This document shows, in pieces, positions 55,253 to 64,000 of a stretch of DNA of 64,000 nucleotides. The number at the start of each line of letters is the position of its first letter. The first letter of the stretch is position 1. Source of the DNA: Laguncularia racemosa (Eukaryota; Streptophyta; Magnoliopsida; Myrtales; Combretaceae); NCBI GenBank assembly GCA_037954665.1, contig JBBMOL010000119.1, forward strand, positions 1,054,001 to 1,118,000, in the 5' to 3' direction. A model generated the notes under the pieces. The model had not been told where the DNA came from, made no database searches, and was given only the letters and a program-made list of their open reading frames with translations. The position numbers were made by a program, and so were the translations under genes.

Positions 55253-57303
55253 ATGTCTAGCCAAAGTCCAATTGGGGGAGAGAATGGAGGAGGGGAAAAT
55301 AAATTGATGTTTGATGCTTTAATGAGTGAGTTGAAAAGAATATTGAGTGGTGAATTGGAACAAATCCATGAGAGGATGGATAAGATGGAACGAAGCAAGG
55401 AATGTTGTAGTACGAGAAACGATTAGACCCTTAAGAGGGGGAGTAAGGATAGAAGAGGGGGAGGATGTTGAGTCAGGAGAGTATAACTACATGAGGGAGA
55501 AAGGAAGTACCTAACAGCAAGATAATAACTTAGGAAGTATCAAAATGAAGATACTATCTTTTCAAGGAAAAAATGATCTAGAGTTGTACTTGAGTTTTCT
55601 AATTATGCTAGTGTTTGGTGGGACTAGCTCGTACGTAATAGGCGTAGGTATGGAGAAAGTCCTGTTAGCAAATGGGACGAGATGAAGACCATTATGCAGA
55701 AGAGGTTTATCCCTAGTCACTATCATAGGGATTTGCTTAAGAAGTTCCAAGGATTGACTCAAGGGTTCAGGAGCATAGATGACTATTATAAGGAAATGGA
55801 GGTTGTTATGATTAGAGCCAGAGTGGAGGAGGATGATGAGGCTACAATGGCTAGGTTCATCAATGGGTTAAATCGGGAGATTGTTGACATAGTGGATTTA
55901 CATCACTATGTGGATATGGAGGAGTTGTTGCACAAGACAATCAAGGTAGAGAAGCAGTTAAAGTATAAGGGAACTTCAAAATCTAGGACGACTTCCAACT
56001 CTTCATGGAAGTCAAATTGGAAGAAAAACACTACAGATTCGAAACCAAAAGATGTGAAGGCCAAGAGTCCAGTTACTTCTTTTAAGGGTAATTTTGACAC
56101 TAAACCACCTACTAGAACTCATGATGTCAGATGTTTCAGGTGTTAGGGGTATGGACATATCGTATCTCAATGTCCAAATCGAAGGGTTATGATCATTCAC
56201 GATAATGGAGATGTGGAAAGTATTAATTCTAATGACGATGATACGTCACCATTAGAGGATTATAATGATGTCAATTTCGAAGGACCCATGAGTGGAGAGT
56301 TGTATGTTACTAGGCGAGTCCTTAGCACTCAGCCTCAGGATGACGGTGAAGGGGTTCAACATGAGCACATTTTTCATACTTGGTGTCATGTGCAGAACAA
56401 GGTATGTAGCTTGATCATTGATAGTGATAGCTGCACTAATGTTGTTAGTACCTTGTTAGTTTATAAGATGAGGTTGAAGGCTGTAAAACATCTAAAGCCA
56501 TATCAATTGTAGTGGTTGAATGAGTGTAGGGAAGTGAAAGTGACCAGGCAGGTTCTTATTACTTTTTCTATTGAGGGTTATCGTGATGAGGTGATGTGTG
56601 ATGTAGTTCCCATGCAAGCTAGTCACATATTGTTGGGTCAACCATAGCAGTTTGATAGGAGGGTGATGTATAATAGGTACAAGAACCAATATTCTTTTAT
56701 TCTAAACAAAAGGAAGGTGGTTCTAACTCTATAGAAACCATGGGAGGCTTGTAAGGATCAAGTTCGAATAGCAAAAGAGTTTAGAGAGAAACACATGAGT
56801 GTACAATAAAAGAATGAAAAAAGAAAAAAAGAAAAGAGTGAAAGACAAACACCGGTGAACCATGAGAGAAAAGATTCTAAAACATTGAGTGGAGAGAAAA
56901 TTGCAAAGAAAAGTGAGGTAAAGAGTACAATATTAGCAAGGAAACAACTACTTATACTTATGTATAAGGATGTGTATTTTACTAACACTGACCTTAACTC
57001 TTCTTTACTCAGTATGGTGGTGTCTCTTTTGCAGGAGTATGAAGATTCGTTTCCTGGAGAGGTACCAAAGGGTTTGCCTCCACTACGAGACATTGAGCAT
57101 CAAATTGATTTTTTCTCAGGTGCGTCTATTCCTAATCGGCCAGCTTATTGGACTAATCCTGAGGAGGCAAAGCAAATCCAGAGACAGGTTGATGATTTGA
57201 TCGAGAAAGGGTTTGTGAGAGAAAGTCTCAGTCCATGTTCAGTCCCTATCATCCTGGTTCGCAAGAAGGATAGCACATGGCAAATGTGTGTTAACTGTCA
57301 AGT
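55253..57303 (+). pseudogene. Second chromovirus: gag, protease and start of RT, truncated
   Basis: Gag starts MSSQSPIGGENGGG at 55253 with a helical segment; after stops it continues as FIPSHYHRDLLKKFQGLTQG and a zinc knuckle CFRC.GYGHIVSQC (55682-56180, one Cys-proximal stop). Protease-like SLIIDSDSCTNVVSTLLV lies near 56410 (family usually IDGGSCTNV), then VPMQASHILLGQP. RT begins with GLPPLRDIEHQIDF and VRESLSPCSVPIILVRKKDS (57060-57290) and breaks off after MCVNCQ at 57303, before the catalytic residues. The lineage differs from A, B and C (IPNRPAYWTNPEE versus LPNLPHYRMSPKE) and is Reina- or CRM-like. Confidence 0.8.
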
Positions 57304-58763
57304 GTAAACACTCCATTTTTGTCCTCTAATTATAATTAATTTTTTTATTAATCATTTTTTCTATTTTTCAGATATAAAGAAAAAATAATGATAAAAATAA
57401 AATAAATAGGAATAATATACCAATAATAGAAAATAAAGGTAAAAATAACGATAAAAAGTATTCTTGTCTTGACTTCTCACCACTTAAATACACAATAGGT
57501 AGCAATTAAACACATATACAATACATAATTCACCACTACACAACTTCCCTTCTACTCATGATACCAATATGTTTATGCCATTAGCAACAATTGTCTTTAC
57601 AACACCAACAACAACTAACGCCAAATATACACACCCTTCACTAAGTTTACAAAAACACAACACTACATACACTCCTCTTCAAGCCACGGTACACTTCCCT
57701 TCCACACACTATAACAAACCGTAACTTTAACACAAAAAGGCAGCTCAACTTTCAAATTAAAAAGGAGTTCAATAAGTGCAAGATTCCACAAATGGTAAGG
57801 AGCTAATTTAAATTCAAATGACACACAATTAAACAATGACTTAATGTGTGTTTTGAAATTTCAAATTGGCTTCTTAATTCACACTTCAATTCTGAAATTC
57901 AAATATGAAAATTACAACTTACTACTCTTCACTTCCAAAAAATACACTCAACACAAACCCACTTCACCAATTGATCACAAAGGATCAACACTCTTTCTTC
58001 TCACATCCACTTCAAGATCACTTAACACCACTTCACACATACAACAATTCATACTGTCACTCACACTTACACACACACAACAAGTCACACCGCCACTCAC
58101 ACTACTTCCCCTTGCTTCACGATTGCAAACACTCTCCACCACCACTTACAGCACTTACAATCCCTTTACTCAACACACACATACACACCCTTCACTCACG
58201 GTGTAGCACACACACACACTTCTAAATATACAATCCTTCACCACTACAAAACACAATGCAACCCGTAACTCACACACAAAAGGCAGCAACAATTCAAATT
58301 ACTTCACTAATTGCAACCTTTCCACAATTGGTAAGAAGCAATTTTCAAATTCAAATGACCACACAATAACTTCTTCAACTTAATGTTTGTTTTAAAAATC
58401 AAATAATTTCCAAATCTTCCACGTAACTCAAATCTGGAAATGTTCAATCGCGCTTCCTATTTCCGAAACAAATAAGCAAGGATTACACTTCTTCTTTCTT
58501 CACAAATTGAGATACTTCCCAATTCTAAATTTTGGTTCAAGAAATGCACTACTTTCTTCCCTTCCCTTCATGGTGAATTCAACAACAAAGGAGCTACAAC
58601 AAGACCTCCACTTCTACTTCAACAAACAACAATTACAACTCTTCAACAATGCAATCAAACAACTCAATTCTTCAATACACAATTTCGGATCAAAAGTGAA
58701 GAACCCTAATTGTCAATGAATATCACGAATTTAACCCACACTAAATCCCTTCTCTTAACTTGT
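57304..58763. other. CA-rich non-coding interior of a minus-strand LTR element
   Basis: The sequence changes abruptly at 57304 from RT coding to AT-rich and then CACA-rich DNA. Two homologous blocks of about 200 bp occur (57640-57860 and 58190-58440), sharing CCGTAACT, AAAAGGCAGC, CCACAAATGGTAAGGAGC and TTCAAATTCAAATGAC. Open frames here give low-complexity Thr/His/Ser peptides and are not genes. It probably is the region downstream of the PBS at 58764 in a minus-strand element. Confidence 0.5.
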
Positions 58764-58775
58764 GCTCTGATACCA
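58764..58775 (-). other. Minus-strand primer-binding site
   Basis: GCTCTGATACCA is the reverse complement of TGGTATCAGAGC, the Met-tRNA PBS, so an LTR should begin just to the right. Confidence 0.65.
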
Positions 58776-58780
58776 AATTA

Positions 58781-59540
58781 TGATGTGCCTAAAACCAAGA
58801 TTAAGCCCATGCAAATGAACCAATTTGTAAACCTCAATGACTAGTCTAATTTCGATTCAAAACTATTAGAAATGGCGTGATTCCTATTGGAGTGCAAGTA
58901 GATCCGAATGCTATAGCTTACAAATTAATAATCCACAATGATCAAATTCTTCAAAACAACACTAAACAAACTTGAATGCCACGTGAATTCAACAAAAAAA
59001 AAACAAAAACCAATCCGAGATCCCCTTTCCCAACGAAATGATCCACGGTTCAAATAAAGCAAAATCGATGGTTATAACTAATGTCAAAACCGATCAATCT
59101 TATAACATGATAAAATGATTACAATTGAAATCAAAATCTACCCAAGAACAATCCTAATCAACCCTAGATATAACTCAGTAGTGATGAAAAGGAAACACAA
59201 CAAAAAGGAATTGATATTACTCACAATTTCTCTTTGTTGTAACTTGCCACAATTTCAATTCTTGGTATTGAAATTGATAAGAGCAATTTGGATTTTAGGA
59301 AAACGCTAACCTCACACGTGAAGTGTCTTCTATTTCTGAATATTTTGGCTAACTCCTCAAAACCCTACTTAGACAAGTATTTAAACTTGCTCCCTTTAGG
59401 GTTAAAAAGTCCACAAAATTACAACTATGCCACTTTTAGGGTAGCCAGTCCTAAAACTCAATTACAACCAAATAAAGTGTCCCAAAAGCTTACACATAAA
59501 TAGTCCAAAGAAATAATTACAAATAAAAATAGTCTTCATC
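58781..59540 (-). repeat. Probable 5' LTR of the minus-strand element
   Basis: On the minus strand the LTR would end GGCACATCA at 58781. A TATA-like TTTAAATACTTG is near 59375. The outer end was not found; no second LTR is recognised to the left, so the element is incomplete. Confidence 0.4.
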
Positions 59541-59825
59541 TTGCTAGCTCTTCCATAGGATTCGTCGACCCAGCTCATCGCCGCTTTAGGTCGGTCCACG
59601 GATAACCCACAAGCTGAGGGTTAGGTTTGTCCATCGCCCTGTAAAGCATGATAAGTGTGCTTGTTGGAATATACAATACATGAATAAGAGAAAAGAGGTT
59701 AGTAAACAAATAATTCTTAGGTCGATTTGCTCAAAATGGGCCCTCATCGCCAAGATTTGAAATCCTTTGGCTCTTACCCTAATGATAGGTTTTGTCGGAT
59801 TTTGATTCCTATCAGCTACTAGAGA

Positions 59826-60141
59826 TTTTGCGATCAACCAGCTATATCAAATAGGAGAGAGGGTGTATCGAGTGCTAGATGTCACCTAGCCTGCGCTAAA
59901 CAACCCAAATCCAAAAATAAAAACCTATATGGAATAGGTCAGGGCTCGGATGGAGGTCTATTTTGAGACCGTAGACAATAAGAAGGATGTATGGAAAAGT
60001 AGATTGAAGGAATCTAACCAGAGAAACAGAGCATTGGAAGCCTAGTTGGAGAAGACTCAAGCAAGGGTTAATGCATTAGAAGCCATCATCAATGGGGAGT
60101 TAACACCTACGCAGCCGAAGAAGAAGAAGCTTAGAAACTAG
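59826..60141 (+). pseudogene. ORF1-like remnant upstream of Tat gag
   Basis: Fragments AINQLYQIGERVYRVLDV and, after stops, VRARMEVYFETVDNKKDVWK to LEKTQARVNALEAII form a charged coiled-coil ending QPKKKKLRN. Tat/Ogre elements carry an extra ORF1 before gag, and position and coiled-coil tail fit that. No known domain can be seen. Confidence 0.4.
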
Positions 60142-60399
60142 GAATTTAGATGATAGCATTTTCTTTTCTCTTATGTTTTCAATAAAAGCGTTGAACTCCA
60201 AGTTTGTCATATTAATAAAATTTCAGTATTATTATATCATTAATCAAATGCTGGTCCTTTTCTTTTTGCATCTGTGTGATACATGCATCATACTCATAAA
60301 CATACATCAGCTAAATAAATGCTTACCAGGTATCAAAGATAGCTTCTAAATAATTAAACCCTCCGAGGAGTCCAATCAACACCCACTCCAAAACTAAGA

Positions 60400-62738
60400 T
60401 GGCTAATAGTGGCAACAACAACAATGACAACACCAGCGCAGATGCTGCCTCAGATTTAAGCATCGTATCCCTAGAACAAACAGTCCAACGATTGGTTGCA
60501 TAAGTCCGCCTCTTGATTGAAAACATTAGCCTCCTTTGTACCACCTAGCCTACTCATGAGGAGCATTCAAGAGCTCGAAAAGGAAAAGTAGTGGAGAATC
60601 AACCACTAGAATATGAGGAAATCAACTCCTGACTCAACCTTACATTCGAATATGAATCGAAAATCAACCTCGGTCTAACCTCAAATGACATGAAAAGGGA
60701 AACGGAAGACAGATAAAAAGAAATAGAAAGGAACTTTTTCCAACAGTTGGCTAACAAGATGAAGACTTTGGAAGAACTTGACAATTTTGAGCAAACCGAT
60801 ATTACCAATCTATTAGTATATGGGGAAGAGGCCTATCTAGAAAAATTTAAAATCCCGGAATTCAAAAAATATAATGTTACCGGATGTTCTAAGATGCATA
60901 CAAGCCTATATGTGCGAAAAATGAGTAAATACGCACAATATGACCAACTTATGGTCCAAAACTTCCAGGATAGCTTCACTGGCCCTACTCTCATATGGTA
61001 TGCACAATTAGATCCCAACCAAGTCAACACTTGGGATAAACTGGCTCGTGCATTTTACGAGCAATACAAGTTCAACATTGAAGTCGCCCCTTCAGTACTG
61101 GATCTAGGAAGCCTTCAGAAGAGACACAACGAGTCCTTCAAAGAATACGCCCAACGTTGGAGGGCTCAAGCTGCTAGGGTTTCAACCCCAATTTCAGAGA
61201 AAGAGTTGACATTCATGTTCGTTAACACGCTGGAAAAGACTTATTTCACACATCTAGTAGGACAGGCATCATCCAGTTTTGCGGAGTTAGTAGCAGCATG
61301 GTGCCAAATAGAGAATGCCATTACATCTGGAAAGCTCCAAATTGTCGACTCTCCTAGAATTGCGTCATCTCCAAGACTTATGGGGAGTAGCAAAGCCAAA
61401 GAGTCTACCATCAGTACGGTTAACTCAAGCAGGGTTAACAGATTTAGGTCTCATGTAACCTTCCAAGCAACAAACACCCCAATCCAGCAATCACCGGCGA
61501 ATCAGACCCAAACTACGAGAGCTGCGAGACAGTTCACTCCAATACCTATCTCACTCAGCTAAGTTTTTGCTCGATTACGAGCGGATAATCTGATCAGCTT
61601 CAAGATCCCCAACGATCGATACAGGCCAAGGAATTTTGATACAAAAGGGACATTCCACTAACAGATGTTGGAGACTTCGGAATAAAATCCAAGATTTAAT
61701 CAACACAGGGATAGTACAATTGGACTTTGTCAATGCACTAGCACCAAATGCCAACATCCTCTACCCAACTACAAGCCTACAATCAACATGATCACATCCG
61801 AAGGATCGAAGCCCGAATCAAAGGGGCCCCCAAAACCAGTAAAGCTAACAGCATATGGGGAAAATTGCTCGCACAAAGTCTTGAACAATGCCCCTAGATC
61901 ACAAATAAGGAAGAGGTAGTTGGTAGGAGATCCAACAATTGATACTATGGGCAAATCATTCGGGAAGTTTGAATATCTAATAGATTATTCATTCACCTCA
62001 ACAGCCTATGGGCTGCCTAGTGGGTAAGGGCCTGAATTCGAAGAGGAAGATAATCTACCAAGAGAGAAAAATGAGTCTGTAAACATGATCAGATCAGACT
62101 CAAAGCCAATAGTTATAAGGTGTTATGAAAGGCAAGAAATGGAAGTAAAGGTCCCAAAGAAAAAATACGTGTTCAATGTCCTAATATCCCCAGAAAGGTA
62201 TAAAGCAGCACCATTTAACTATCAGGCCATTAATAAAGAGAAATCTTCTATTATAGGGGGAATCACCTATTCGGGAAGGATTTATGATCCTAAAAACAAA
62301 ACCTACGTTGAAAAGCCTACCACCGAATTGAAAAAGGAAGAGGAAGAGGAGCTCCCTGCATTCACAAAGATGATTAAATCAAGTGAGTACAAGATCATGG
62401 AGCAGCTCAATAAAGTTCCAACCCAAATGTCACTCATGGGCCTTCTCACGACATTTGAGCCTCACCGAGAAGCACTCTTCAAAGTGCTTAAGCAAGTCAG
62501 GGTATCGGAAGGCATTGTAACAGAAAATGGTCCTGAGGACTTGAGGCTCCAAATATTTGATGAAGTAGGCATGGTCATGAGCAAAGAGGGGCAGCAAGGG
62601 ACTTTTGGGCTAGGGTACGTTCCTACCTTGAAAGAAGAAACTCAAGCAAGATATGTCAGAGGCGGAAAGAGAGAGAAGCTAAATGACACCCAAATGAATT
62701 TTCCACCCCTTCAACAAACTTTTTTCTTGGTCAGCTAG
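60400..62738 (+). pseudogene. Tat/Ogre-type gag with protease-region deletion
   Basis: It begins MANSGNNNNDNTSADAASDL near 60400. The retrotransposon gag domain is open from 60747 to 61562 (FKIPEFKKYNVTGC, LIWYAQLDP and FYEQYKFNIEVAPS to SFKEYAQRWRAQAA), highly characteristic of Tat. After stops it reopens at 62085-62738 with FNVLISPERYKAAPFNYQAI, GGITYSGRIYDP and MSLMGLLTTFEPHREALFKV, then GTFGLGYVPTLKEE. In full elements an aspartic protease (VLVDNGS) lies between the last two; here it is absent, with fewer than 60 codons remaining. The element is thus gag-PR defective. Confidence 0.8.
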
Positions 62739-63040
62739 CACTCAAGAGCCGGGAATAATCCAAGATGATATCAACAATGAGGACTCGGTAGAGATTTCCA
62801 CCTCTCACATGTCTAGTCAACATCCAACTCTTAATAACTAGTTTTCTTATCCTCTGAATAGCACTAGGTCAGCTCGAGAATAGGAAACAATCATCGGTTG
62901 GATTTCGTTGTGTTTATCATTCCACCATTGTTTAATAAAACTCTTCAATAAATAACAATAAAATTGCAAGTTATTTCCTTCCTTTACTTATACACTCTCA
63001 CCTCACTTTCCCACAGATTCAATACGTTTGAACGTTAAGG
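62739..63040 (+). other. Linker between Tat gag and pol
   Basis: About 300 bp with several stops in all frames. Fragments are acidic and of low conservation, as this linker is in Tat elements. Nothing else is seen. Confidence 0.4.
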
Positions 63041-64000
63041 TCATTTCGTGCAAGTAAGTAATGAAAATATTAATATCGTTTTCAATACTACTAGGTCAAC
63101 CATTGGAAGCGATATTATTAACCACAAAGTGGTACAAGAGAGTTGGAAAAAACATGAATAAGGTAAAATCTCGATTGATGAGCCAATGGAAATAGTTAAC
63201 CTAGGAACTGAAGAAGAGCCCAAAAACCTTAAAATTGGGGCTAATTTGAGTGACGAGCAAAAGTGCGAGGTAATCGAGCTATTGACTGAATATGCGGATG
63301 TATTCACCTGGTCGTATGGCGACATACCAGAACTCGATCAATCGATAGTAGTTCACAAGCTACCCACAAGAGAAAATGTCAAACTTAAAAAACAAAAATT
63401 AAGAAGATTTAAGCCTGACATCTTACTAAAAATTAAAGAGGAAGTCAAGAAGCTATAGGAAGTTAGGTTCATCGAGGTATCAAACTATTCAGAATTGGTA
63501 GCAAACATAGTCCCTATTCTAAAGAAGAATGGAAAAGTACGAGTATGCATAGACTTCTAGGACTTGAACCAAGCTACGCCTAAAGACAACTTCTCTCTAC
63601 CTCATATGGAAGTCTTGGTAGATAATACCGCAGGAAATCATCTCTTCTCATTTGTGGATGGTTTCTCAAGATATAACCAGATAAAAATGGCAGAAGAAGA
63701 TAAGACCAAGATGACCTTTATCACAACATGGGGAACTTTCTGCTATAAAGTTATGCCTTTTGGTTTGAAGAATGCTGGAGCAACATATCAAAGAGTCATG
63801 GTCGCGATACTTCATGACATGATGCATCGAGAAGTCGAAGTATACGTTGACGACGTGATAGCTAAATCTAAAAAAGAAGAAAACCATGCAGTCATCTTAA
63901 GAAAATTATTCAGGCGAGTGAGAAAGTTTCAGCTAAAATTAAACTCCGAGAAACGTACTTTTGGGGTCACAACCGGCAAGCTGTTAGGGTTTATCATAAG
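63041..64000 (+). pseudogene. Tat/Ogre-type reverse transcriptase, runs off window
   Basis: The RT leader reads LSDEQKCEVIELLTEYADVF then WSYGDIPELD (63240-63340). The palm follows: KKNGKVRVCIDF with a stop where Arg is usual, DNFSLPHMEVLVD, FSFVDGFSRYNQIKMAEEDK and the catalytic YVDDVIAKSKKEE near 63842. It ends in TGKLLGFII at the window edge. At least two in-frame stops (near 63457 and 63558) inactivate it. RNase H and integrase would lie beyond 64000. Confidence 0.88.

Noticed and set aside
57844..58225. Thr/His/Ser-rich open frames of about 110 codons
   Set aside because: Two overlapping frames of CA-rich repeat DNA, with no codon bias or homology.
59586..59837. 83-codon minus-strand frame with a hydrophobic stretch
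   Set aside because: It spans the boundary between the minus-strand LTR fragment and the Tat ORF1-like region, and no homology is recognisable.

Overview
This is eukaryotic nuclear DNA from a flowering plant, probably a repeat-rich, perhaps pericentromeric, region. It is AT-rich, with spliced genes (GT/AG introns), chromovirus and Tat-type Ty3/gypsy retrotransposons primed by initiator Met-tRNA, Mutator-like (MULE) and hAT-like DNA transposons, and almost no long intact reading frame. The species cannot be named from the sequence alone.

The only host gene recognised is an amino-acid/auxin permease of the GAT1 (GABA transporter 1-like, AAAP) type. It lies on the minus strand as three tandem, unequal copies. 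Copy 3 (42.69-43.87 kb) has an intact exon 1 fused by an internal deletion to a truncated exon 6 plus exon 7. Copy 2 (27.85-41.43 kb) has all seven exons, with correct splice phases and a predicted 451 residues, but a one-base deletion in exon 1 and two retrotransposons in its introns. Copy 1 (9.7-26.6 kb) is a shredded pseudogene. The copies serve as each other's empty sites, so several insertions can be placed to the base with their target-site duplications (TSDs).

Layout: 0-1.2 kb, a Tekay-like LTR (minus). 1.2-5.0 kb, MULE copy 1 carrying a plant-mobile-domain (PMD) pseudogene. 5.2-7.7 kb, two hAT-like non-autonomous elements. 9.1-11.1 kb, the 3' part of GAT copy 1. 11.6-15.9 kb, an internally deleted Tekay element. 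16.3-20.5 kb, MULE copy 2 with long TIRs and an 11-bp TSD. 20.7-26.5 kb, CRM-like chromovirus A (plus). 27.5-35.4 kb, body of GAT copy 2 with internally deleted chromovirus C (30.6-33.7 kb) in intron 3. 35.7-41.2 kb, chromovirus B (minus) in intron 1. 41.3-44.6 kb, GAT exon 1 copies, promoters and copy 3. 44.6-53.8 kb, MULE copy 3, with a PMD gene (plus) and a mudrA-type transposase (minus) tail to tail; the transposase is split by a 1.9-kb TIR element with a 3-bp TSD. 53.8-57.3 kb, a truncated second chromovirus lineage. 57.3-59.5 kb, a minus-strand LTR element fragment. 59.8-64.0 kb, a Tat/Ogre-type gypsy element (plus) that runs off the window.

The most notable system is the MULE family. 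In all three copies a PMD gene sits behind a 120-150-bp AT-rich tandem array. In the longest copy it is convergent with a mudrA-like transposase, the position mudrB holds in maize MuDR. All coding regions of this family here are decayed.
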